DNA of 64,000 nucleotides from an uncultured Opitutia bacterium. GTDB taxonomy: Bacteria > Verrucomicrobiota > Verrucomicrobiia > Opitutales > Opitutaceae. A program made the position numbers and the translations under genes. Below, piece after piece: positions 44,080-53,071 of the stretch. Where the stretch lies: assembly GCA_903859715.1 (NCBI GenBank), contig CAIONS010000056.1, positions 1-64,000 of the forward strand, given 5' to 3'. The notes under the pieces are model-generated. The model ran no database searches. It saw only the letters and a program-made list of their open reading frames with translations, and had not been told where the DNA came from. How positions within the stretch are numbered: the first letter of the stretch is position 1; every line of letters begins with the position of its first letter.

Positions 44080-44979
44080 GCGCCCGCTGCGCGGGCGCAT
44101 CCGGGCGTGGAAAAATCTTACCAGGGCATCGAGGCGGTTTTGGCCGGTGTCGACCACGAGCCGGCTGAGCCGGTCGGGAAACAATGTCTGCCATGCCGCC
44201 TCGCGTTCGGCGACCCAGGCGGCATGTGCGGCGCGTTCGGCGGAGCTGCCATCGAGCGTAACGAGCCGGCCGGCGGCGGGATCGTAGGCGGCGAAGGATT
44301 CTTGCGCGGGCAGGGCGCGCTCCCACGGGTCGTCGACGCGAAACCCCATGGTCTGGTAGCGGCGCTGGAGGACGGCCCAGCCTTCAGGTTCGACGCGCGG
44401 CGGAAAATCCCCGAGCCAGAGAAACACGCTGTGTTTTGGCGCGGCGCGCGCGAGAAACCGCCACGGGATTTCCGGCGCGTGGTCGGTGGGCGCGGGGGCT
44501 GGACGCCCCAGCAGCGTAGCGGCGGCGTGGAGAATGGCACCGCGGCCGCGGACGGGTTCGCGGACGAGGTTGCCGCCGGGCGCGGCGTGGACGAAGCCGA
44601 CGCGGTCGCGGTTGACGGCGCCGAGCAGCATGACGAGGCCGGCGAGCTCGAGCAGGGCCTCGCGTTTCGACTGCGCGCCGGAACCGAAGAGCAGGGACGG
44701 CGAGTCCTCGAATACGAGGAGCAGGGTCACCTCGCGTTCCTCGACGAATTTCTTCCGGTAGGCCTCGCCGAGGCGCGCGGTGACATTCCAGTCGATGTCG
44801 CGGACGTCGTCGCCGAATTCGTATTTTACGACCTGGTCAAACTCCATGCCGCGGCCGCGGAACGTCGAGCGGTATTCGCCGCTGAGGACGTTTTCCACGG
44901 CATGGCGCACGCGCCACTCGAGCTGGCGCAGGAGGGCCAGGGGATTTTGCGGAGCGGTCGTGGTCGTCTCAGCGGGCAT
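44077..44979 (-). CDS. DUF58 domain protein
   Basis: A 300-residue protein that links MoxR ATPases to VWA proteins. The hallmark FGDDVRDIDWNVTARLG lies at about residues 52-70, followed by a VWA-like fold (VTLLLVFEDSPSLLFGSG). The start MPAETTTTAPQNPLALLRQL is preferred to the longer open frame, whose extra residues overlap moxR and a repeat. It lies between moxR and batA on the same strand. Confidence 0.92.
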   Translation of the reverse strand: MPAETTTTAPQNPLALLRQLEWRVRHAVENVLSGEYRSTFRGRGMEFDQVVKYEFGDDVRDIDWNVTARLGEAYRKKFVEEREVTLLLVFEDSPSLLFGSGAQSKREALLELAGLVMLLGAVNRDRVGFVHAAPGGNLVREPVRGRGAILHAAATLLGRPAPAPTDHAPEIPWRFLARAAPKHSVFLWLGDFPPRVEPEGWAVLQRRYQTMGFRVDDPWERALPAQESFAAYDPAAGRLVTLDGSSAERAAHAAWVAEREAAWQTLFPDRLSRLVVDTGQNRLDALVRFFHARMRPRSGR

Positions 44980-44984
44980 GGGAG

Positions 44985-45083
44985 AATCTTTCTTCTTTCT
45001 CTTACTCCTTATCTTTCTCTCGTTTCGTGGGGGCCACCCGGTACGCGGAGGAGAATGATTAAGATAAAGAGGAAAGAGAAAGA

Positions 45084-45086
<3 letters not shown>
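44985..45086. repeat. CTTTCTTC/GAAAGAG palindromic repeat
   Basis: TTTCTTCTTTCTCTTACTCC with TTATCTTTCTCT at the left faces AAGATAAAGAGGAAAGAGAA at the right. It lies between moxR and the DUF58 gene; the right arm touches the moxR end. Confidence 0.75.
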
Positions 45087-46049
<963 letters not shown>

Positions 46050-46128
46050 GGGAAAAGGAAGGGGAAGGGATGGGGCTGGTTTGACTCCGGGGCCGGGGAT
46101 AAGTTTCCATCAGGAAAAAGCCGCCCCG

Positions 46129-46521
46129 ATGCCTTTGCCACCCCAAATCGACCGACGGTTGAGCGCCCTCGGGATCCAGCCCGGCGACGTGGATGAACGG
46201 TTTGTGCGCGGATCTGGACCAGGAGGCCAAAAAATAAATAAAACGTCTTCAACGGTTTGGCTACAGCACCGGCCGACGGGCATCGAAGTGCGGTGTCAGC
46301 GGGAGCGCTCCCAGGCAGCCAACCGTGAACTCGCCTGGGCCGAGCTATGTTCGAAGCTGGAAGAGCGGCGGCGAGTGGCCGTAGCGGAGAGAAAGGGTGA
46401 GCAGGAAAAGAACCGTCGCCGTCACCGCCAGAAAAGTCGCGGGCAAAAGATGCGGATGATCGAATCGAAGAAGCACCGGGCCGGGGTCAAATCACAGCGC
46501 GGGCGGGTGGGGCAGGACTGA
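46129..46521 (+). CDS. RF-1 domain peptidyl-tRNA hydrolase-like protein
   Basis: A 130-residue stand-alone class I release-factor domain. GSGPGGQKINKTSSTVWLQH contains the GGQ motif that triggers peptidyl-tRNA hydrolysis. A very basic C-terminal tail (KNRRRHRQKSRGQKMRMIES) resembles the ArfB/C12orf65 ribosome-rescue proteins. Codon-recognition domains are absent. The start ATG at 46129 is preferred to the far longer upstream frame, which is antisense to moxR. Confidence 0.9.
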   Translation: MPLPPQIDRRLSALGIQPGDVDERFVRGSGPGGQKINKTSSTVWLQHRPTGIEVRCQRERSQAANRELAWAELCSKLEERRRVAVAERKGEQEKNRRRHRQKSRGQKMRMIESKKHRAGVKSQRGRVGQD

Positions 46522-46534
46522 AATTTAATTATTT

Positions 46535-46672
46535 ATGTGGGTGAAATACACTCCAGATGAACTCGCTGCGATAACCGCAAAGCGAAAAGCCGACTTCGAG
46601 CGTACTTCGATTATTATACGTGTCCCGTTTGCTTTATTACTCTGCGGTCTCTTTTTGTTCTTATCTATTTAA
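46535..46672 (+). CDS. Very small membrane protein
   Basis: A 45-residue frame: MWVKYTPDELAAITAKRKAD, then charged residues and one hydrophobic segment (VPFALLLCGLFLFLSI) reaching the stop. The charged helix plus one span looks like a real peptide. The local sequence is much more AT-rich than its neighbours. Family unknown. The next 255 bases hold no further gene that I can support. Confidence 0.45.
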   Translation: MWVKYTPDELAAITAKRKADFERTSIIIRVPFALLLCGLFLFLSI

Positions 46673-46927
46673 CTGGCGGAAACTCGACGGCGCAGCTGGT
46701 TAAGTGGCTCGCCGGATCGAAGGCGATGGCAAAAGACTACATGGTACGGACCCTGAGGGTAAATGATCCGATCCAGAGAAGAAACGTCGAATACGTAGCG
46801 ATCGGCACTCTTTCACCGCAAAGAAACCGGCACACGTGAACACGTTGCCGAACCAATCACCGGACCGACGTCCGCGTTTGTCACGGTCCCTGCGGGGCAG
46901 GTCCCGCGCCTTCCTTAGCCAGCGTGG

Positions 46928-47446
46928 ATGACATCAATGTTTGACGAGAAAATGCATCCCATAACGGATCCCCCGACGATTCTAGCGCTGACGGGAGTCG
47001 CTCTTCTCGTTATGATCGCCGCGCTACTTAGAAAAAAAGTGGTCTTTACGGACGCGAAGACGAGAACAGAGGATATACCTGCGATATTCCAGCGGTTACA
47101 AAGGACGGCAAAAGACGGAAGTTTTGTTACGTTCATGTTTACGCCACCTGGAGAGCGCTCATCCCAGGAAGCGGTGAACCTCCAGTTTTCGATTGAGCAA
47201 AGCCGAGTCGGTCTTGATTGGGTGTTGTTAGCTCCGTCGAACGTCAGAGATAAAGAACGATTCGCGCAGTTTGCTTCGGCGCGTGGCTACAGGGTCTTTG
47301 AACGCGAGATGAACAAAGTAAAATATCTCAGGGTAGAGGACGGCGGGAGCTTACCGGACTTGTGCAAAGCAGTGATTCATGACTTATATTTCATTTCTCC
47401 GGAATCGCAGCTGGATCTGCTTACAGACGGATTTGCGTGGCCCTAA
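46928..47446 (+). CDS. Hypothetical membrane-anchored protein
   Basis: A 172-residue protein with one span near residues 18-34 (ILALTGVALLVMIAALL) and a soluble domain after it (FVTFMFTPPGERSSQEAVNL; ARGYRVFEREMNKVKYLRVE). The first ATG may be preceded by a better internal start (MFDEKMHP). No family is recognised. GC content is lower than in the flanking core genes, suggesting transfer. Confidence 0.55.
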   Translation: MTSMFDEKMHPITDPPTILALTGVALLVMIAALLRKKVVFTDAKTRTEDIPAIFQRLQRTAKDGSFVTFMFTPPGERSSQEAVNLQFSIEQSRVGLDWVLLAPSNVRDKERFAQFASARGYRVFEREMNKVKYLRVEDGGSLPDLCKAVIHDLYFISPESQLDLLTDGFAWP

Positions 47447-47548
47447 GAATGTCTGCTGTCGCCAATCATGCATGACCTCAAGCTGTCTAACCACTCAACC
47501 AAACCGGTGACCGGCGCAGTTCACTGAAGCGTCAGGCAAAGAATAGAG

Positions 47549-47851
47549 ATGAATGAGTCTTCTCACCCCCGGCTGGCGCGCATTGCCCGTGTGCTCGCAC
47601 TGGTCGGCGTCATTGGCTGGTTCAGTGCATTTGCCTATTTCCTCTATCTGGAAGGAAATAGTCCGGGCGCGCCGTTTGCGGCGGCGGAGATGACAGTAGA
47701 AATGGCCAATCATGGGCACCGCTTTTATGTTACCCGTGCTCAGAACATTACATTTGATGCTCTCTTGTGTGGCTCTGGGAGCTTGGCGGCCGTCGGCATC
47801 GGTCTTGGCATCCGATTGCAACCGTTCAAGCCGCGGGAAAGAAAGGCTTAA
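47549..47851 (+). CDS. Small two-span membrane protein
   Basis: A 100-residue protein with spans at about residues 13-33 (VLALVGVIGWFSAFAYFLYL) and 72-88 (LLCGSGSLAAVGIGLGI), with a short loop between them. Family unknown. It lies in the accessory islet between core genes. Confidence 0.5.
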   Translation: MNESSHPRLARIARVLALVGVIGWFSAFAYFLYLEGNSPGAPFAAAEMTVEMANHGHRFYVTRAQNITFDALLCGSGSLAAVGIGLGIRLQPFKPRERKA

Positions 47852-47923
47852 CCGCCAAAGCCAATCCCCGTAGCCAGCCACATGCTTCGCGTGAGGCTGA
47901 TCTCAACGTTAGGTGCTTAACGC

Positions 47924-48232
47924 TTAATTTGTCCGGTCGGCCAAATGCTGATAAAGCGTGGTCTGAACCTCGGGCAGACTTTTTGAAATCCATGCAGCAG
48001 CCCGGCCGCTTTGGATGGTAATCCAGGCCCGGTGCTGCTGAGGCCAGAGGGTCAGCTCCAACGTGCCGGTTTGGCCGGGACTCCGCACGTGCCAGTGCAG
48101 GCAGCCGGGGAATTTCTTGAGCGTGCCGCGCAGGGCGATCTCCAGGCCCTGTGCGACGATAGTGGCTTCAATCGCCTTCTCGATGCTGGAGAAAGTCGCG
48201 GTGGTTGGCAGTTTGATTTCGATGTTCTGCAT
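47924..48232 (-). CDS. Hypothetical protein
   Basis: A 102-residue soluble protein (MQNIEIKLPTTATFSSIEKA; GCLHWHVRSPGQTGTLELTL; TTLYQHLADRTN). The ATG at 48232 is chosen because the extra ten upstream residues look unstructured. It is the only minus-strand gene of the islet. I do not recognise a family. Confidence 0.6.
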   Translation of the reverse strand: MQNIEIKLPTTATFSSIEKAIEATIVAQGLEIALRGTLKKFPGCLHWHVRSPGQTGTLELTLWPQQHRAWITIQSGRAAAWISKSLPEVQTTLYQHLADRTN

Positions 48233-48390
48233 CGGAGTCGCGGAGCTTGGGTCCCTAGACACATCGACAGAAGAGGAAAATGATCGGAGCCAGCGAGCAC
48301 TGTACGAATCACAAGATGGAGCATGGCTGAGTAAGAGGGAGCGAATGGATTTTCCTTTGCCACGTCGGTGAAATCATCGATGTTTACCCC

Positions 48391-48585
48391 ATGGAATTAA
48401 CCGATCAGAGGCTGGAGGAAGCCCGGCGGGCTGGCTTTGATTTGGACCTGCTAGATTCCAATCTGGCGCTGACACCTGAGCAGCGTGCTCTCAGGCATGC
48501 GTCAGCCTTGGAACTGGTGCAGGCATTGAGGGAAGCCGGAGCCGCTTATGAACAGTCTTCATCTGCTGCTGCAGCGGTTCGCTGA
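48391..48585 (+). CDS. Small protein paired with nucleotidyltransferase
   Basis: A 64-residue acidic helical protein (MELTDQRLEEARRAGFDLDL; TPEQRALRHASALELVQALR). It overlaps the following nucleotidyltransferase gene by 38 bases in another frame. Such short partners next to DUF6036-like nucleotidyltransferases are common, and a toxin-antitoxin-like pairing is possible. This is inferred from arrangement only. Confidence 0.6.
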   Translation: MELTDQRLEEARRAGFDLDLLDSNLALTPEQRALRHASALELVQALREAGAAYEQSSSAAAAVR

Positions 48586-49030
48586 CGCGAATCTGGAGTT
48601 TGTGATTGTGGGCGGCTATGCAGGCGTACTGCACGGCTCGTCCCTCGTTACCAATGACCTTGATGTCTGCGCGGTGCTAACGGCGGAAAATGTGGCGATA
48701 CTTCGCCACGTGCTCGCCGATTTGCATCCCATCCATCGGATGACACACCAACGCATGTCCTTTCTGGAGCATCCTCCGGCAGGGCAGGCGCTTTCTAATC
48801 TCTATTTGGAGACGGACGACGGGATCATCGATATCCTGTCCACCATTGCGGGTGTAGGCGATTTCGACCGGTTGCGGCAGAACGCGATCAAAGTTCCGCT
48901 GTTCGGCCGACAGGTCTGGGTGATTTCGATTCCGGACTTGATCGAGGCAAAAGCAGCCATCGGCCGGGATAAAGACCTCCTCGCGATCAAGGAATTGCGG
49001 GCAATTGTGGCGAAGCGGGGGGCGAGCTGA
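48548..49030 (+). CDS. Nucleotidyltransferase-fold protein (AbiEii/DUF6036-like)
   Basis: A 160-residue protein with the minimal pol-beta nucleotidyltransferase pattern. FVIVGGYAGVLHGSSLVTND leads to the metal-binding DLD (NDLDVCAVL), and a later acidic residue lies in GIIDILSTI. A SIPDLIEAKAAIGRDKDLLA tail matches DUF6036/AbiEii-type proteins that often form toxin modules. It overlaps a small gene upstream. Confidence 0.75.
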   Translation: MNSLHLLLQRFADANLEFVIVGGYAGVLHGSSLVTNDLDVCAVLTAENVAILRHVLADLHPIHRMTHQRMSFLEHPPAGQALSNLYLETDDGIIDILSTIAGVGDFDRLRQNAIKVPLFGRQVWVISIPDLIEAKAAIGRDKDLLAIKELRAIVAKRGAS

Positions 49031-49133
49031 GCGGTTGGGCGCCGCAGGCGCGTTGCGCGGCGAGCGCGCAACCTACATGAGGGAGAGGGGATCAGCTTCC
49101 CGTAACGGCGGAACGAAAGCGGACGTTCCCGTC

Positions 49134-49943
49134 CTACAGTAAAATCACAGGGTCGCCAACCCGGAGGGAGCCGGACTTGGTTTCGTGGATCAGGTTCTGG
49201 CCAAAATTGACGTCGGTCGGGTCCTCGGTGTCGCGGCGGTAGGTGGCGAGGGTGCGCAGCGGCTCCTTGCCGCGCTCAGCGGTGAGCTGGTCGGTGGTCG
49301 TGACCACGCAGCGGGCGCAGGGGCCGGCGGTGCGGAAGGTGATGCCGCCGGCTTGAAAACGCGTCCAGGTGTCCTCGGCGAAGGCTTCGCTTCCGGTCAC
49401 CACGATGCTCGGACGGAAACGGTTCATGGGCAGCGGGGCGGCGAGGCGGGCGTTGAGGTCCGCGAGCGAGGCTTCGCCGATCACGAGAAAGGGATAGCCG
49501 TCGGCGAAGTTCACGATGTCGCCGGGCTGCGCCTTGCCGGGTTTCAGGATCGGCCGGGTGAACTTTTCGCCAATGCGCACCAGCCGGGAGGGACCGCGGA
49601 GAAAATCCGAGAGCCAGGCGGCGACTTCCTCGCCGCAATCTTCGGCGAGGAGTCCATCGCTTTTCCAGACGCGGACCGGGATGATTCTGGCCGGCGCGGA
49701 GGCCTGCAACGGCACGGCGCAGGAGCCGGTCTGCGGAGTGCGGAGAATGAGCTCGTGGGCGGTGAGGGCGGTTTCGATCAGCGCCATGCGGGGGATCGTG
49801 CGCTGGGTGAGAAACTGGCCGTGCCCATCGACGACCATGAAGCGGCGGTCACCGACGAAACCGAGGGCGTCGACTGCGGCGGAATCAACTGCCAGGCCGC
49901 GCAGGGATTTTACCGGGTAGAGGAACAGTCCGCTGACGTGCAT
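49134..49943 (-). CDS. MOSC domain protein (YcbX-like)
   Basis: A 269-residue protein with an N-terminal MOSC-N beta barrel (VSGLFLYPVKSLRGLAVDSA; GDRRFMVVDGHGQFLTQR) and a MOSC domain. The conserved Cys lies in GPCARCVVTTTDQ. Related molybdenum-cofactor proteins reduce N-hydroxylated substrates. FNRFRPSIVV-like MNRFRPSIVVTG and DVNFGQNLI are also typical. No other molybdenum genes are nearby. Confidence 0.9.
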   Translation of the reverse strand: MHVSGLFLYPVKSLRGLAVDSAAVDALGFVGDRRFMVVDGHGQFLTQRTIPRMALIETALTAHELILRTPQTGSCAVPLQASAPARIIPVRVWKSDGLLAEDCGEEVAAWLSDFLRGPSRLVRIGEKFTRPILKPGKAQPGDIVNFADGYPFLVIGEASLADLNARLAAPLPMNRFRPSIVVTGSEAFAEDTWTRFQAGGITFRTAGPCARCVVTTTDQLTAERGKEPLRTLATYRRDTEDPTDVNFGQNLIHETKSGSLRVGDPVILL

Positions 49944-50001
49944 GGCTGAGCAGGTTCGTGCGGGAGGGTGGGGTTGGCAACGCCGGAGCGGGAGTGGATC
50001 G

Positions 50002-50036
50002 GATGTAGGGCGGGGTCGCTGACCCCGCCTTACAGT
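50002..50036. repeat. GC-rich palindrome
   Basis: GTAGGGCGGGGTCG with CGACCCCGCC-type complement CTGACCCCGCCTTAC. It repeats the palindrome at about 30508-30526 and may act as a terminator for the MOSC or TIGR03067 gene. Confidence 0.65.
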
Positions 50037-50401
50037 TTCCGGCGGTAGGTGGCCAGATAGAGGTTTTGGCCGGTGTGGGTGGCGAAAGCGGCAGGTGCGG
50101 CGCCGTCGAGCCCGTAGCAGATGCGCAAACGGTCGCGGACGAGCTGGTAAATCGCCGGGATCATCCGGCCGGCATTCGCGCCTTCGACTCCGGTCAGGTA
50201 CATCGCCTTGGGGTCGCTGCTGACATCGAGCGTGTAGATGCCGCTATCCGACACCTCGCCGGCGAAACGGACGGTGTAGGACCCGGCGGAGAGTTCGACC
50301 TCGATTTTCTCCGCGACAAACGCGGGCATTTCCTCGCCCGCCAGCTCGGCCTTCACGATCTGCCAGAGGCCGTCGACGTCGGATGAGAGGGAATTTTCCA
50401 C
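50030..50401 (-). CDS. TIGR03067-like domain protein
   Basis: A 123-residue protein with a GTG start. The pattern LWQIVKAELAGEEMPAF, VELSAGSYTVRFAGEVSDSG, YTLDVSSDPKAMYLTG and ICYGLDGAAPAAFAT is that of the TIGR03067 repeat domain found in Planctomycetota and Verrucomicrobiota. Its function is unknown. No signal peptide is present, which is unusual since many members are secreted. Confidence 0.8.
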   Translation of the reverse strand: MENSLSSDVDGLWQIVKAELAGEEMPAFVAEKIEVELSAGSYTVRFAGEVSDSGIYTLDVSSDPKAMYLTGVEGANAGRMIPAIYQLVRDRLRICYGLDGAAPAAFATHTGQNLYLATYRRKL

Positions 50402-50498
50402 GCGGCAAATCTGGTGGAGGACTGTCTCGAATCAAGACTGGGCGCCGAACCGACAAACGCGGCGAGGGCGCCGCGGCTCCAGGGAAGATCCAGCCGGG

Positions 50499-51872
50499 TC
50501 AGGGCTTCAGTTCGGGGGCCGTCAGGGTCCGGGGGATTTCGTCCACGATCCGGGGCTCGACGATCTTCTTTTCGCTGCCGGCGCCGAGTTTCTCGAGCTT
50601 GCGGCCGGTGACGAGCACCTGGCTCTCGGTCTGGTAAATGGTGCTGTTGTAGGCGCCGACGGCCTGCTGCAGGCGCTGGCCGAGGTCGTCGAGGTTGCGC
50701 GCGACGGTGGCGACGCGTTCGTGGAGCTCGACACCGAGTTTACGGATCTCGTCGGCGTTCTTGGAGAGCGCCTCCTGTTTCCAACCATAAGCGGCGGCCT
50801 TGAGCAGGGCGATCAGCGTGGCAGGGGAGGCGAGGATGACGCCGACACTGGTGCCGCGCTCGAACAGATCCGGCTCATAGCGCAGGGCGGCGCTGTAGAA
50901 CGCCTCGCCGGGGATGAAGAGCACGACGAACTCCGGGGAAGGCTGGATGGATTTCCAGTAGGACTTGGCACCGAGGGCGTCGATATGCCCGCGGACGATG
51001 CGGGCGTGCTCGGTGAACTTGGCCTTGCGGACTGTTTCGTCACTGGCCTCCAGCGCCTCGAGATAGGCCTGCATGGGCGCCTTGGCATCGACGGCGATGG
51101 ATTTGCCGCCGGGCAGGCGGATGATCATGTCGGGCCGCACCTCGCCCGTGGCCTCCTGCTGGATGAAATCCACATTCTCGACCATGCCGGCGAGCTCGAC
51201 GACGCGCTGCAGCTGGAGTTCGCCCCAGCGCCCGGCGGTGCTGGTCGAGCGAAGCGAGCGGGACAGCTTGGTGGTCTCCGACTGGAGGGACGTCTGCGCG
51301 ACGGCCAGGCCCTTCAGCTGCTCGGTGAGCGAGCCGTAGGCTTCCTTACGGGCGTTTTCGAGGGCGGCGATCTTGGTGTCGACCTGCTGGAGCGATTCCT
51401 TCAGCGGTTTGACCAGCGCATCGATGGCTTGCTGGCGCTTGTCGAGGTCACCGGTCGATTGCTGCTGGAGCTTGGCGAAGGACTCGCGGGCGAGTTCGAG
51501 AAAGGACGTGTTGTTGCGGCTGAGCGCGTCGGCGGAGAGGGCCTTGAACTCGTGGGTGAGGCGGACCTGCGCGTCGCGTTCGGCGGTGAGCTGGGTATCG
51601 AGCTGAGTGTTGAGCGTCGAGAGCCGGGCGGCTTCGGTGCGCAGGGCATTCACGTCGGTGGCCAGGCGAAGGTTTTCCGCCTCGGCGGCGCGCAAGCGCT
51701 CGATCATGGCGGCTTGCTGGCCGCGCAACAGCAGCCAAGTGAAGGCACTGGCAACAGCAGCGGCAAAAAGGGCGATGAGTGTAAAAACCACGTAAAGGAT
51801 AGTTTGGGGCGGAGTCGTGCAAATCAATGCCGGACGCGTTCCTTGACACAAGTTGGCCCGCTCTGCAAACAC
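50499..51872 (-). CDS. rmuC: DNA recombination protein RmuC
   Basis: A 457-residue protein with one N-terminal span (VVFTLIALFAAAVASAFTWL), a long coiled coil (about residues 55-200) and a nuclease-like domain. The catalytic-core motif is GKSIAVDAKAPMQAY with the SAGRWGE-like TAGRWGELQLQRVVEL before it. RmuC limits inversions between short inverted repeats, which is notable in this repeat-rich genome. The first codon is GTG at 51872. Starts at TTG 51827 or GTG 51791 are alternatives, because the spanning segment begins near residue 28. Confidence 0.92.
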   Translation of the reverse strand: MFAERANLCQGTRPALICTTPPQTILYVVFTLIALFAAAVASAFTWLLLRGQQAAMIERLRAAEAENLRLATDVNALRTEAARLSTLNTQLDTQLTAERDAQVRLTHEFKALSADALSRNNTSFLELARESFAKLQQQSTGDLDKRQQAIDALVKPLKESLQQVDTKIAALENARKEAYGSLTEQLKGLAVAQTSLQSETTKLSRSLRSTSTAGRWGELQLQRVVELAGMVENVDFIQQEATGEVRPDMIIRLPGGKSIAVDAKAPMQAYLEALEASDETVRKAKFTEHARIVRGHIDALGAKSYWKSIQPSPEFVVLFIPGEAFYSAALRYEPDLFERGTSVGVILASPATLIALLKAAAYGWKQEALSKNADEIRKLGVELHERVATVARNLDDLGQRLQQAVGAYNSTIYQTESQVLVTGRKLEKLGAGSEKKIVEPRIVDEIPRTLTAPELKP

Positions 51873-51978
51873 GCGTCATGCTCTCCGAGAGTTATTTACC
51901 CCGGCAAATGGCGAACCCCGCGCTGCTGACCGCCGTATGCTAACCACCTCTTCCGCTGTCGGTTAAAAGCCCCTCGTT

Positions 51979-53064
51979 TTGGTGGTCGATGACGAGTACG
52001 GCCCGCGTGAGTCCATCGCGTTTACGCTGTCATCCGAGTTTGCGGTCGAAACCGCCGAGCGCGCCGCCGAGGCCCTGGCCAAGCTGAAGGCGAAGGCCTA
52101 TCACTTGGTGGTGCTGGACATCCGGATGCCCGAAATGGACGGCATTCGTGCGCTGGAGGAACTGCGCAAGATCGACCCGCACGTTTCCGTGATCATGCTG
52201 ACGGGTTACGGCACGCTGAGCACCGCTCAGCAGGCGATGGTGGCGGGGGCGAACCAGTACCTGCGCAAGCCGCCGGACATCGCCGAACTGATCGAGGCGG
52301 CACGCAAGCAGACCGAGGCGACGCGGGTGCGCCGCCAGCAGGCCAGAATCAACCAGGAGGCCCATGAGCTGAATGCCGCGCTCAAGCAGGAGATCGACCA
52401 GAAGGAGCCGCAAATCTGGCAGGCGCGGGCCTCGGTGGAATTGGTGCACGATCTCAACAACCCTCTGACGGTCGTCATCGGTTACGCGACGCTGTTGGTG
52501 GAAGAAGCCCGGGCGGTCGCGGCGCTGGACGCGGAACGCGGACGCCGGCTGCTCGACTATTCGAGCGTGGTGGAGCGGGCGGCGGAGTACTGTCATCATC
52601 TCTCGGAAAACTGGCGCCTTGCCTCGAAGCAGACTTCCGAGTTCGCGCTGCTCGACCTGGTGGGCGTCGCGCGGGATGTGCAGCAGGTGGTGTTCTTCAG
52701 CACGGTGGCGATCCGATTTTCGGGACTGGGTCAGGCGCAGATCCGGGGCTCGAAATTCGAATTGATGCGGGTTTTCCAGAATGTCTTCAAAAACTCCCTT
52801 GAGGCCGGGGCGGAGCAGATCTCCGTGTCGGTGGTGCGCGCGGGCGAACGTTACGAAATGACGGTCACGGACAACGGTGCCGGCATGGATGCCGAGGGCG
52901 TGCGGCGGGCGTTGAAAGGCGGCTTTAGCAGCAAGAAAAACGGCACGGGGCTCGGCTTGAGCATCTGCCGGCACCTGCTCGGCGCGCACGGCGCCACGAT
53001 GAATCTCGAATCGACGCCGGGCCAGGGCTCGGTGGTGCGGCTCGTTTTCCCCGTGGCGGCATGA
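51979..53064 (+). CDS. Receiver domain-histidine kinase protein
   Basis: From a TTG at 51979 it has 361 residues. Residues 1-110 are a receiver (phosphoacceptor Asp47 in VVLDIRMPEMDG, Thr in MLTGYG, Lys97 in YLRKPPD). A coiled linker and a histidine kinase follow. The phospho-His is His157 in VELVHDLNNPLTVVIGYATL, the N box FQNVFKNSLEAGA, and G boxes DNGAGMD and GTGLGLSICRHLLGAHG. No membrane span or sensor is present, so it takes signals from a partner. An in-frame TAA at 51964 separates this frame from an ATG at 51937 in the same frame. It heads a five-gene operon. Confidence 0.92.
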   Translation: MVVDDEYGPRESIAFTLSSEFAVETAERAAEALAKLKAKAYHLVVLDIRMPEMDGIRALEELRKIDPHVSVIMLTGYGTLSTAQQAMVAGANQYLRKPPDIAELIEAARKQTEATRVRRQQARINQEAHELNAALKQEIDQKEPQIWQARASVELVHDLNNPLTVVIGYATLLVEEARAVAALDAERGRRLLDYSSVVERAAEYCHHLSENWRLASKQTSEFALLDLVGVARDVQQVVFFSTVAIRFSGLGQAQIRGSKFELMRVFQNVFKNSLEAGAEQISVSVVRAGERYEMTVTDNGAGMDAEGVRRALKGGFSSKKNGTGLGLSICRHLLGAHGATMNLESTPGQGSVVRLVFPVAA

Positions 53065-53071
53065 CCGCGCC

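Noticed and set aside
46673-46927. Short frames between the 45-residue peptide and the anchored protein
   Set aside because: A 37-codon ATG frame exists, but it has no ribosome site or recognisable pattern; I could not support a gene.
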